From assembly GCA_964534995.1 (NCBI GenBank), contig CAZHSC010000093.1, positions 1 through 13,600 on the forward strand: 13,600 bases of DNA, written 5' to 3'. Both the position numbers and the translations under genes were made by a program. The number at the start of each line of letters is the position of its first letter. Within the stretch, counting starts at the first letter, position 1. Shown here piece after piece: positions 1 through 6,641 of this stretch. Under the pieces are notes generated by a model that was not told the DNA's origin, ran no database searches, and saw only the letters and a program-made list of their open reading frames with translations. The DNA comes from JAJTFW01 sp964534995 (GTDB lineage Bacteria; Bacteroidota; Bacteroidia; AKYH767-A; OLB10).

Positions 1-480
1 GAAGGACTGGAGCTTGCCACTTGTTTTATCCTATTCCAGACTGGAATTACAGTGGGTGACTTAAGCAGTGGAATTTTCAGTCAGATTTTTAAAACAAGAA
101 AAAAAGTTATTCTCGCCTATATGCTCTTTGCGCTTTTTGCAAGCATTTTACATTTCTCATTTATTTACAAGGGTACAGGACTTTACACAACTTCATTACT
201 TATGGGTACCGGTTGTGGATATTTGTCAGTTTTTGTAACTTCAACCGCCGAGCATTTCGGAACTAACCTTCGCGTGCTCATTACATCAACCGTCACAAAT
301 TTCATGCGGGGTGCCGTAACGCTGCTGGTGCCACTGCATATCTGGCTTGAAAATTTCTTCCAGCTCAGTCTTGTTGAAAGTCTTGCCATTACAGGTTTGC
401 TGGTTTGGGTGCTTGCACTGCTGTCTGTTGCATATCTCCCCGATACATTTGGTAAAGACCTTGATTTCATTGAAGAATAA
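1..480 (+). CDS. MFS transporter, C-terminal part (5' end outside window)
   Basis: The reading frame is open from base 1 and ends at a TAA at 478-480, so the start lies upstream of the window. About 159 residues are visible. They form hydrophobic stretches separated by short basic loops (for example FKTRKKV near residue 30), consistent with the last four or five membrane helices of a major facilitator superfamily permease. The segment AEHFGTNLR, the following TNFMRGA helix and the ending LPDTFGKDLDFIEE resemble the C-terminal ends of Bacteroidota MFS permeases. An internal GTG at 52 is in frame but falls inside the fold, so it is unlikely to be the start. The substrate cannot be told from this part. 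The next gene follows closely on the same strand. Confidence 0.8.
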   Translation, partial: EGLELATCFILFQTGITVGDLSSGIFSQIFKTRKKVILAYMLFALFASILHFSFIYKGTGLYTTSLLMGTGCGYLSVFVTSTAEHFGTNLRVLITSTVTNFMRGAVTLLVPLHIWLENFFQLSLVESLAITGLLVWVLALLSVAYLPDTFGKDLDFIEE

Positions 481-526
481 AACACAAGCATTCACTTTGG
501 AAATCAACCTGGAAAAAATAGCACGA

Positions 527-1009
527 ATGTCTAAATCAAACGAAGGGAAAATTCAAATCCTCCGTAAAAAGATTGTTGCCACGAAAGCGAGAGAGGTTGA
601 TGACATAATATTGCCAATAGCAAAACAGGTTTCTTCTGAAATTGATTGCAAATCATGTGCAAACTGCTGTAAGATTCTTGAAGCCGGCATTGCCCCTGAA
701 GAAATAGAAATTCTCGCCCGACACAAGGATCAAAAAGCAGAAGAATTTGTCAGGGATGAAATAGATATTGAAGAAAAAACAGGAATTCAATACCTTAAAA
801 AAAAACCTTGTGTTTTTCTTTCTGTAAATTTATGTAGCATATATCAGTACCGGCCTGGCGCCTGTCGTGATTTTCCGGGTTTGGAAAGACCACTGCTGAA
901 ATACCGGATCAGAAAAATACTTGCCCTTTACGGACTCTGCCCCATCGTTTACCATACCATTGAAAAAGCATTTTCATATTTCCACAGCGAAAATCCAGGT
1001 AGTCTGTAG
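527..1009 (+). CDS. YkgJ-type CxxCxxCC cluster protein (putative zinc or iron binding)
   Basis: The product is a 160-residue soluble protein with a CxxCxxCC motif at C41, C44, C47 and C48, followed by C95, C103, C113 and C138. The segment RPGACRDFPG near residue 110 is typical. This pattern defines the YkgJ/UPF0153 family, proposed to bind zinc or an iron-sulfur centre; its biochemical role is not established. The ATG at 527 is the first ATG downstream of the MFS gene. An in-frame TTG at 497 would add ten residues (EINLEKIAR-like) that look like real coding sequence, so the start could be there. Frame remains open further upstream to an ATG at 347, but that would overlap the MFS gene by more than 130 bp and encodes implausible residues. 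It is 9 bp from the methyltransferase gene and probably cotranscribed with it. Confidence 0.8.
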   Translation: MSKSNEGKIQILRKKIVATKAREVDDIILPIAKQVSSEIDCKSCANCCKILEAGIAPEEIEILARHKDQKAEEFVRDEIDIEEKTGIQYLKKKPCVFLSVNLCSIYQYRPGACRDFPGLERPLLKYRIRKILALYGLCPIVYHTIEKAFSYFHSENPGSL

Positions 1010-1018
1010 TATACTATT

Positions 1019-2350
1019 ATGAACGCTCTTCACAAAGATTTTAAAGATAAAATGCATAACATCCTGGGTGAAGAAGCGGAAGCATTCTTTAATGCCTTGC
1101 AAACGGAAGCCCCAGTAAGTGTTCGTATCCACCCTGTGAAAGGCAAAGAATTGTTTACGGGAAAGCCCCGGGTAGCATGGTGCAAAAGTGGCAGACTATT
1201 ATCTGAAAGACCCGTATTTACCCTTGACCCATACTTTCATGCAGGATGCTATTATGTACAGGAAGCCGGATCGATGCTGATCGAATCCCTATTGTCAGAA
1301 TCAGGCAAAAAACAGGGCTCACCCCTTGTACTTGATTTATGTGCAGCCCCCGGTGGTAAATCCACTCATCTCCAGAGTATTTTACCTGAGAATAGCATTT
1401 TGGTCAGCAATGAAATCATTCCCGGCCGAAACCGAATACTGCGACACAACCTCTCAAAATGGGGCTATCCCCATACCATTATCATCCAGAATGAAACCCA
1501 TGAAATTGCCCGAAGCGGTATGTGCTTTGATCTCATTCTGATTGATGCACCCTGCAGTGGAGAGGGACTATTTCGTAAAGACCCTGGTGCCATTGGAGAA
1601 TGGAGTATGCAGCAGGTTGAAAAATGCGTACTTAGACAACGCTCCATCCTTGAAGACAGTCTGCCACTATTTGCAGAGGGTGCACTTCTCATCTATTCAA
1701 CCTGCACTTATGAACCCGCTGAAAACGATCAGCAAATTGAATACCTCATAAAAAACCACCCCTTTAAAGTCGTGACACCGCAAGCTCCTGAAGGAATTGT
1801 TCCGACAAAATACGGATGGCAGGCTTTTCCTCATAAAACCGCAAGTGAAGGATTCTATTGTTGCCTGCTTCAGTATGAGGGTAAGAATCCTCCTCCGAAA
1901 AATACATTATTCCGTAAAGAAGCGAAGCCCTCCATCACGTCTTCCGAATGGCTTACCCATGCAAATAATTTTGAACTACATTATCACGAAGAATACATCA
2001 ATGCCGCAACTCCAGCCCTTATCCAGGCAATGAACAATTTGAAAAAAACCTGTTATATAAGACAGTATGGTATACCTATGGGTATGCAAAAAGGAAAGGA
2101 TTTCATACCATCGCCGGAACTGGCATTAAGTCTCGAATTAAATACCGTGCTTCCCACAATTGAGTTAGAAAAGAACGATGCAATTTCATACCTTCGTTGT
2201 GACCCCATCATAAAACCCGCCAGCCAACGTGGATGGCATCTTGTTAATTATAAAGGAAAACCGCTTGGTTGGGCAAAAAATATCCAGCAAAGGTGGAACA
2301 ACTATTTTCCGAAGGAATGGAGAATTTTAATGGACAACAAACCAGAGTGA
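1019..2350 (+). CDS. rsmF: RsmF/NOL1-NOP2-sun family rRNA cytosine-C5 methyltransferase
   Basis: The 443-residue protein has the full set of RNA m5C methyltransferase motifs. The SAM-binding motif I is DLCAAPGGKST at 106-116. Motif IV is IDAPCSGEG around 175-183, with C179 in the Pro-Cys pair. Motif VI is YSTCTYEPAEND around 226-237, with C229 in the Thr-Cys pair, the usual catalytic nucleophile. The C-terminal 40 residues (GWHLVNYKGKPLGWAKN and the following basic W-rich stretch) match the PUA-like RNA-binding tail of RsmF-type enzymes. Length is close to E. coli RsmF (479 residues), which methylates C1407 of 16S rRNA. The exact target here is inferred; a homologue with another rRNA target is possible. 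The gene starts 9 bp after the CxxCxxCC gene. Confidence 0.9.
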   Translation: MNALHKDFKDKMHNILGEEAEAFFNALQTEAPVSVRIHPVKGKELFTGKPRVAWCKSGRLLSERPVFTLDPYFHAGCYYVQEAGSMLIESLLSESGKKQGSPLVLDLCAAPGGKSTHLQSILPENSILVSNEIIPGRNRILRHNLSKWGYPHTIIIQNETHEIARSGMCFDLILIDAPCSGEGLFRKDPGAIGEWSMQQVEKCVLRQRSILEDSLPLFAEGALLIYSTCTYEPAENDQQIEYLIKNHPFKVVTPQAPEGIVPTKYGWQAFPHKTASEGFYCCLLQYEGKNPPPKNTLFRKEAKPSITSSEWLTHANNFELHYHEEYINAATPALIQAMNNLKKTCYIRQYGIPMGMQKGKDFIPSPELALSLELNTVLPTIELEKNDAISYLRCDPIIKPASQRGWHLVNYKGKPLGWAKNIQQRWNNYFPKEWRILMDNKPE

Positions 2351-2388
2351 ATCACAATAATTTATTTTAAGTATCACTGATATTATCT

Positions 2389-2997
2389 ATGGCCTGGGAA
2401 ATCAAAGATGCATATAGGGTTTTAAACAAAGACCCCCAGTTAAAAACCATCATAAAAAAGACAGGTAAACTGGAACAAATTATACACAAGGATCTTTTTA
2501 CCTCTTTGTTGCAAGCGATCGTTTCACAACAACTATCAACTAAAGCTGCCAATACCATCTGGTCAAGGTTTATTTTAACCTTTGATGACAAGACACCTAC
2601 TGCTCAAAAAATACTGGCTACCGAAGTTGAAGTTTTCAGGGCAGCGGGTTTGTCCTATCAAAAAGCGGGGTATTTAAAGAACATCGCTCAATTTTCAATT
2701 GAACAAACGCTCGATTACAAAAAATTGTACAGGAAAAGTGATGAAGCGTTAATATCCTATTTATCGTCCATCAAGGGAGTAGGTCGTTGGACCGCTGAAA
2801 TGATTTTAATTTTCAATTTAAACAGGCCTGATGTATTACCGGTTGATGACCTGGGAATACAACAGGCAATGGCTTCCCTGTACGGGCTAAAAAGTACAGG
2901 AAAGGCACTAAAAGCAGAAATGGCAGAGCGGTCTCTTACCTGGCAGCCTTACCGGAGTCTGGCTTCCAGGCATCTATGGAAATGGAAAGACATGTAG
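2389..2997 (+). CDS. AlkA-like DNA-3-methyladenine glycosylase (HhH-GPD)
   Basis: This 202-residue protein belongs to the HhH-GPD base-excision glycosylase superfamily. The segment LLQAIVSQQLSTKAA near 40-54 is the typical first-helix region. The helix-hairpin-helix motif is KGVGRWTAEM at 129-138. It is followed by VLPVDDLGIQ at 149-158, where D154 aligns with the catalytic aspartate of AlkA (D238 in the PDDYLI stretch of E. coli). No FeS-cluster cysteines are present, unlike EndoIII and MutY. It lacks the extra N-terminal domain of E. coli AlkA, as is normal for the short bacterial form. It should remove alkylated bases such as 3-methyladenine. It sits 38 bp after the methyltransferase gene and ends the plus-strand block. 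Confidence 0.88.
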   Translation: MAWEIKDAYRVLNKDPQLKTIIKKTGKLEQIIHKDLFTSLLQAIVSQQLSTKAANTIWSRFILTFDDKTPTAQKILATEVEVFRAAGLSYQKAGYLKNIAQFSIEQTLDYKKLYRKSDEALISYLSSIKGVGRWTAEMILIFNLNRPDVLPVDDLGIQQAMASLYGLKSTGKALKAEMAERSLTWQPYRSLASRHLWKWKDM

Positions 2998-3200
2998 GCA
3001 AATGGTAAATAATTAAATACATGTCATTTAAAAATCATCATTAACCCGGTAAAGTAAACTTACAATTTTAAAACAACACTTCCCATCATTAAACTTTTCG
3101 TAAACTGCTGTATACTGTCCTTAGTTATACAAGCACACTTTAAATGACAATAACTGTGATGTTTCCGTCTAAAACATCTTCTTTAACAAGCGGAAAATAA

Positions 3201-3214
3201 CAAATTCGAATTTG
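3201..3214. repeat. 14 bp perfect palindrome
   Basis: CAAATTCGAATTTG reads the same on both strands with no mismatch. It stands alone in the non-coding region, 200 bp after the glycosylase gene. It has no loop, so it is more like a dimeric protein-binding site than an RNA hairpin. It could also be chance in AT-rich DNA. Confidence 0.4.
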
Positions 3215-3359
3215 CTGTTCAATCTTTCAATTGTGCCTTAGGGTAGGTTACAATCCACAATACAAAATCACATAATAAACAGAAACTTCATTCGTATCAA
3301 TAGCGCATTTTTAAACTTATAGTGAATTACATCTTTTGATAATAAATGAATACAATTGA

Positions 3360-3545
3360 GCATCCTCAAAAAAAGGGGGATGCTTTCCCCACCCCTGTAC
3401 AAATTTACACGACACAAAACAAATACTCGTATAATAAACGTTTGTATCCGAATAAATACAAGTTCGTATGACCAGGCCTTTTTTACGAGTTTGCATGAGC
3501 AGACCTTTCTTAAAAAATAGTTCAAAATATACTTCCAAATTAAAA
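3360..3545. repeat. Repeat unit 1 (diverged, with internal duplication)
   Basis: The unit opens with a hairpin formed either by GCATCC (3360-3365) with GGATGC (3378-3383), or by GGGGA (3376-3380) with TCCCC (3386-3390). It keeps the TTTGTATCCGAATA block at 3441-3454 and TTCGTATGACC near 3463. The tail contains a second, diverged TTTGCATGAGC copy (about 3490-3500), which accounts for the longer spacing (173 bp between the GTATCC blocks) to unit 2. Confidence 0.6.
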
Positions 3546-3682
3546 CCGGGGGCCTCCGGCCCCGCCCCTCTTCAAAATTATATGACAGAATGCAAATACC
3601 CGTATAAAAATCGTTTGTATCCGAATACATACGCGTTCGCATGAACTGGCATTAAAAAATCATAATAAAGCTCCGGTTAAAT
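3546..3682. repeat. Repeat unit 2
   Basis: The unit starts with a strong GC hairpin, GGGGCC-tcc-GGCCCC-like, around 3548-3563. It then carries the 50 bp block identical to unit 3. The second hairpin is CATACG (3628-3633) facing CGCATG (3638-3643), with one mismatch. Confidence 0.7.
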
Positions 3683-3812
3683 CCGGGGGCCTTAGGACCC
3701 GCCCCTCTTCAAAATTATATGACAGAATGCAAATACCCGTATAAAAAGCGTTGTATCCGAATACATACGCGTTCGTATGACCATGCCTTCAAAACAAACC
3801 TCTAAATTATAA
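3683..3812. repeat. Repeat unit 3
   Basis: The GC hairpin is weakened (GGGGGCC facing GGACCC around 3685-3700). The 50 bp block at 3698-3747 is identical to unit 2. One base is missing before TTGTATCC relative to unit 2. CATACG (3764-3769) and CGTATG (3774-3779) form a perfect 6 bp stem with a CGTT loop. Confidence 0.7.
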
Positions 3813-3864
3813 CAGGGAGCGTACGCCCCTCCCTGCGAAAAACCTAAAAGACAGAAACATTCCA
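3813..3864. repeat. Repeat unit 4, truncated remnant
   Basis: A hairpin CAGGGAG (3813-3819) facing CTCCCTG (3829-3835), with a 9-base loop, stands where the next GC hairpin is expected. It is followed by a diverged AAAAGACAGAAAC stretch matching the start of the conserved block. Similarity then fades, so the array ends here. Confidence 0.5.
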
Positions 3865-4004
3865 GTAGTGTGACTTGCTGTATTGTCAATAAAACCATTT
3901 AAAATTCTTATTCATTAACATAAAAATAAAAAAATTAAAACAAGTTATGAATCTATACTTTCCATAAAGGTAAACATGAAACATTACAACCGCATATGAA
4001 TAAT

Positions 4005-4036
4005 AAAAGTAAATAGCACATAAAGTAAATAGCACA
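4005..4036. repeat. 16 bp tandem repeat, two copies
   Basis: The unit (T/A)AAAGTAAATAGCACA occurs twice head to tail, at 4005-4020 and 4021-4036, with one difference. It is about 200 bp upstream of the slyD promoter. It looks like a recent slippage duplication; no function is evident. Confidence 0.6.
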
Positions 4037-4231
4037 AACAGAAATACCCATGATCAGTTAACAAGTTACTTTTCTGATATCAACCTGGTTTGTAACACCA
4101 CATCCTTGAAATATTATATATGAGACTCATAATCAAACTTCCCCTTGCTTGCCAATTATTTGCAGCTGATTGAATTGATTGATAAGTCATTAATATTAGC
4201 CTGCAAGGAGAATATTCCCTGTTTTATTATG

Positions 4232-4239
4232 TACCTTTG
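4232..4239 (+). promoter_or_regulatory. Putative Bacteroidota -7 element for slyD
   Basis: TACCTTTG, followed by CACC, matches the TAnnTTTG -7 consensus of Bacteroidota sigma factors. It would give a transcript starting about 60 bases before the slyD ATG at 4304. I see no clear -33 TTTG box at the right distance. Confidence 0.55.
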
Positions 4240-4303
4240 CACCATATCACCAAAGCGATAGAACAATTCTTTGTACATCTGTCCTTTGTAAAATAAAATA
4301 AAT

Positions 4304-4816
4304 ATGCAAATAGGACAGAATACAGTCGTAACGGTAACTTATGTTTTACACAGCAGCAAGGAAGGCAGCGAGAAAAACAAAGTTGAAGAAACTGGATCAG
4401 AAAACCCATTAATCTTTCTGGTTGGTTCAGGACAACTCATTCCTGCATTTGAAGAAAACCTGATGGGTCTTAAAAGCGGGAGTCCATTTTCGTTTGAAAT
4501 AAAATCAGCAAATGCTTACGGAGAAGCGGAAGAGGATGCTTTAATCCGGGTTCCTGATGATATGTTTAAAGTAGATGGCGTGCTTGACCTTGAAGTTTTA
4601 CGCATTGATAATATGGTTCCCCTTCTCGACCGTGAGGGAAATCAACTGGTAGCGCGTATTGCGGGCATCGAAGACAGCACCGTACTTCTTGACTTCAATC
4701 ATCCTCTGGCCGGTCACGACCTGCATTTCAGTGGAACCGTTGTTAGTGTACGCGAAGCTACTCCTGAAGAGTTATCTCACGGACATGCACATCATCCCGG
4801 GATGCACGATCATTAA
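4304..4816 (+). CDS. slyD: FKBP-type peptidyl-prolyl isomerase, SlyD-like
   Basis: The 170-residue protein has the SlyD layout. An FKBP half at about 1-70 includes GSGQLIPAFEENLMGLKSG at 41-59. An inserted chaperone (IF) domain lies at about 76-125. The FKBP fold then closes with LLDFNHPLAGHDLHF around 128-142 and VREATPEE. The tail is rich in histidine (H159, H161, H163, H164, H168, H170), as in metal-binding SlyD proteins, though shorter than in E. coli. It should catalyse proline isomerisation and act as a folding helper in the cytoplasm; nickel binding is plausible from the tail but not shown. No signal peptide is present. It has its own promoter and faces the sqr gene across a shared terminator. 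Confidence 0.88.
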   Translation: MQIGQNTVVTVTYVLHSSKEGSEKNKVEETGSENPLIFLVGSGQLIPAFEENLMGLKSGSPFSFEIKSANAYGEAEEDALIRVPDDMFKVDGVLDLEVLRIDNMVPLLDREGNQLVARIAGIEDSTVLLDFNHPLAGHDLHFSGTVVSVREATPEELSHGHAHHPGMHDH

Positions 4817-4832
4817 AATTACACACATAAAA

Positions 4833-4871
4833 AAATCCCTGATCATTTATTTGCCATCTGATCAGGGATTT
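4833..4871. terminator. Two-way intrinsic terminator between slyD and sqr
   Basis: AAATCCCTGATCA (4833-4845) pairs perfectly over 13 bp with TGATCAGGGATTT (4859-4871), with a 13-base loop. A run of A precedes it and a T-rich stretch follows it, so it can stop transcription from both convergent genes. Confidence 0.9.
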
Positions 4872-4890
4872 CTATTTTACATCAACAAAA

Positions 4891-6162
4891 CTATTCCATC
4901 ATTTTTCCCTTCATCATCATATTCCAGTAAAGAAATGGGAGTCCGTATTTTTTAAGGATCCACATGCTGTATTGCTCTTTTGAAGTGTCCCAAAGTTTAC
5001 TCAACATCGGATCTGAATCACGAATGTTATCGTATTTAAATTCTGCCAATACCATTTTTCCATAGCCTGTAACAAGGGGACATGAGGAATAGCCCGAATA
5101 TTCACGTTTCAATAATGGGTCATGTTTCATTAATGTTAAAATATTTTCAGCTACCACCGGTGCCTGCTTTCGGATAGCCGCTCCCGTTTTTGCCGTGGGC
5201 AATGCAGCTACGTCACCTAAACCAAATACATTAGGATATATATTATGCTGTAATGTTTTAATATTTACATTCAACCAGCCCTTTGAAGGCCCTTCCTGGT
5301 GAGATAAAACAGAGTCCCTGATGAAATCCGGTGCCTTTTGAGGTGGAGCCAGGTGAAGCATATCGTATTTCATTTCCACCATGTTATCCTCACCAATTTG
5401 TTCTTTAATTTTTGGGTCAGGGGTTAAGGTGTCAGTTGAACTGTTGGCTTTGGTATATTTAAACCATATTTTTCTCTGAATAGGATCAATTTTCACAGGA
5501 GAGTAGAAAAAACGCGTGATAATCTTTTTACGGCGAATAACCTCATTGAGTGTATCCGCAAAATCTTTAACACCAAATATCACAGAGCCCGGAGATGCAT
5601 AAACTACATTGGTTTTTTCCCTGACCCCACCCTTTACAAAAGCTTCTTCTGCCAGGTACATTATCTTCTGCGGTGCACCGCCACACTTGATCGGCGTGGA
5701 AGGCTGTGTAAAAACAGCATTGCCACCTTTAAAATTTTTCAGCACCTTCCAGGTATGAATTGGGTCCGTATAATTACTACAAACAAAATCTGTTTTCAAG
5801 GCTTCCCGCAATCCCGGAAGACCGTCTAAATCCATCACCAGTCCCGGGCAAATCACCAAATAGTCATAGAAGTGCTCACCGGAATCTTTGGTGATCACTT
5901 TATTCAAATCAGGTTCAATCTTTACAGCATAATCCCGGATCCATGAAACACCTTTGGGAATAAGCGTGGCTTCATCACGCCTGGTCTCTTCAAACTTAAA
6001 AGTACCCGCACCTACCAGTGTCCAGGCGGCCTGGTAATAATGATCCTTCGAAGGTTCAATGATCGTAATATCCGCCTCCGGCGATTTTCTTTTCATGAAC
6101 GCGGCTGTCATAATTCCGGCTGTGCCTCCGCCAATAATCAGCACCTGGTGTTTCGTTTTCAT
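4891..6162 (-). CDS. sqr: Sulfide:quinone oxidoreductase, type II (SQOR-like)
   Basis: This 423-residue flavoprotein should oxidise sulfide and pass electrons to the quinone pool, releasing persulfide sulfur to an acceptor. The N-terminal FAD-binding motif is LIIGGGTAG (8-16). The second FAD segment is FGLGDVAALPTAKTGAA (313-329). The two catalytic cysteines are C160 in PIKCGGAPQKIMYL and C361 in SSCPLVTGYGK; both contexts match the human mitochondrial SQOR. The C-terminal WILKKYGLPFLYWNMMMKG stretch suits an amphipathic membrane anchor. No signal peptide is present, so it likely binds the inner face of the membrane. It is the last gene of the minus-strand locus, 78 bp after the rhodanese. 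The adjacent persulfide-handling genes support the assignment over a generic NADH dehydrogenase-like flavoprotein. Confidence 0.92.
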   Translation of the reverse strand: MKTKHQVLIIGGGTAGIMTAAFMKRKSPEADITIIEPSKDHYYQAAWTLVGAGTFKFEETRRDEATLIPKGVSWIRDYAVKIEPDLNKVITKDSGEHFYDYLVICPGLVMDLDGLPGLREALKTDFVCSNYTDPIHTWKVLKNFKGGNAVFTQPSTPIKCGGAPQKIMYLAEEAFVKGGVREKTNVVYASPGSVIFGVKDFADTLNEVIRRKKIITRFFYSPVKIDPIQRKIWFKYTKANSSTDTLTPDPKIKEQIGEDNMVEMKYDMLHLAPPQKAPDFIRDSVLSHQEGPSKGWLNVNIKTLQHNIYPNVFGLGDVAALPTAKTGAAIRKQAPVVAENILTLMKHDPLLKREYSGYSSCPLVTGYGKMVLAEFKYDNIRDSDPMLSKLWDTSKEQYSMWILKKYGLPFLYWNMMMKGKMME

Positions 6163-6222
6163 ATTGATTTTCTTATTGAACTGCTGTTTGTACTGTTTTT
6201 AAAATACTATAAACTCCGCATT

Positions 6223-6234
6223 ACCATGGAACAA
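6223..6234 (-). promoter_or_regulatory. Shared ACYATGGAACAA motif, site 1
   Basis: On the + strand ACCATGGAACAA lies directly beyond the rhodanese stop, in the leader of sqr. A near-identical copy (11 of 12) occurs at 8097-8108 in the leader of the second CstB-like gene. Shared function is a guess; the sequence alone supports only the similarity. Confidence 0.25.
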
Positions 6235-6240
6235 GACATC

Positions 6241-6567
6241 TCACTTCCACGTCATTATTCCGCCTTTCAGGTTATAAACCTTTAATCCACGACCGGCCAT
6301 GATTCTACATGCACCGGCGCTCCTGTTTCCGCTCCTGCAAAACACAAAATATTCTTTCGACTTATCCAGTTTCCCAACTGAATGCTGAAACGAAGCACTC
6401 ATGACATCCAGATTCTTTGCCCCGGGTATTGTACCTGACTTAAACTCAGAAGCAGTGCGCACATCCAGCAATACAGCAGCATCAGAGTTCATGTACTTTG
6501 CTTTAAAACTTTCTGCATCGAGTTCCAGGTATGGTTTCTTAAATAAATTTAATAAAGTTTTTATCAT
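6241..6567 (-). CDS. Single-domain rhodanese sulfurtransferase
   Basis: The product is a 108-residue rhodanese. VLLDVRTASEF (33-43) is the conserved domain start. The catalytic loop is CRSGNRS, with C77 as the persulfide-carrying residue. YNLKGGIMTWK closes the domain at the C-terminus. The frame is open upstream to an ATG at 6615, but that extension runs through a strong hairpin and adds unusual residues; the start at 6567 gives the normal MIKTLLNLF beginning. It would move sulfane sulfur between the SQR product and acceptors such as glutathione-like thiols or sulfite. It lies 74 bp after the second CstB-like gene and 78 bp before sqr. Confidence 0.9.
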   Translation of the reverse strand: MIKTLLNLFKKPYLELDAESFKAKYMNSDAAVLLDVRTASEFKSGTIPGAKNLDVMSASFQHSVGKLDKSKEYFVFCRSGNRSAGACRIMAGRGLKVYNLKGGIMTWK

Positions 6568-6597
6568 CTTTAATCTATTGCTTGCTATTGTGAAAAT

Positions 6598-6632
6598 CCG
6601 GGGAAGGAAAAACAATGCGCTCCTTTCCCCGG
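6598..6632 (-). terminator. Strong hairpin between cstB2-like gene and rhodanese; possible leaky terminator
   Basis: CCGGGGAAGGA (6598-6608) pairs with TCCTTTCCCCGG (6621-6632) with a single bulged base. On the minus strand only a short ATTTTC follows, a weak T tract. It could be a partial terminator that lowers expression of rhodanese and sqr, or an RNA-stabilising or processing structure. I see no convincing new promoter after it. Confidence 0.5.
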
Positions 6633-6641
6633 AAATATTTA

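Larger units (their letters stand above)
3360..3864. repeat. Degenerate tandem repeat array (three units plus remnant)
   Basis: Each unit has the same order of parts: a GC-rich hairpin, a CCCGCCCCTCTTCAAAAT-like stretch, a GACAGAATGCAAATACCCG-like stretch, a block containing TTGTATCCGAATA, then TTCGTATGA followed by an AT-rich tail. The second and third units share 50 identical bases (3561-3610 and 3698-3747) and are 137 bp apart. The first is more diverged and longer; the last is a short remnant. Within units, TGTAT-CCGA-ATACA and CATACG-CGTT-CGTATG form two small overlapping hairpins that could not both fold at once. No coding potential is convincing. The array could be an intergenic repetitive element of this genome or a decayed mobile element. 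Confidence 0.75.
2998..4231. other. Gene-free AT-rich region with repeats
   Basis: About 1.2 kb without a credible gene lies between the glycosylase gene and the slyD promoter. It is AT-rich except for the GC-rich hairpins of the repeat array at 3360-3864. The open frames here lie on the minus strand and are by-products of the repeats: their translations repeat the same RTRMYSDT-like phrase. I see no tRNA, no transposase remnant and no obvious terminator directly after the glycosylase stop. The only other structures I can support are a 14 bp palindrome at 3201-3214 and a 16 bp tandem repeat at 4005-4036. Confidence 0.7.

Noticed and set aside
3360..3864. CRISPR array
   Set aside because: The units are about 130-170 bp with degenerate sequence and no short constant repeat with unique spacers; no cas gene is nearby.
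3268..3898. Minus-strand open frames with a repeated RTRMYSDT-like phrase
   Set aside because: They are translations of the DNA repeat units in different frames. The copies do not keep one frame, and the proteins have no recognisable domain.
4053..4070. GTTAAC-AA-GTTAC near slyD as another operator
   Set aside because: The half-sites are in direct rather than inverted order and the spacing is 13, not 14 bases; slyD is transcribed from a -7 element more than 150 bp away.
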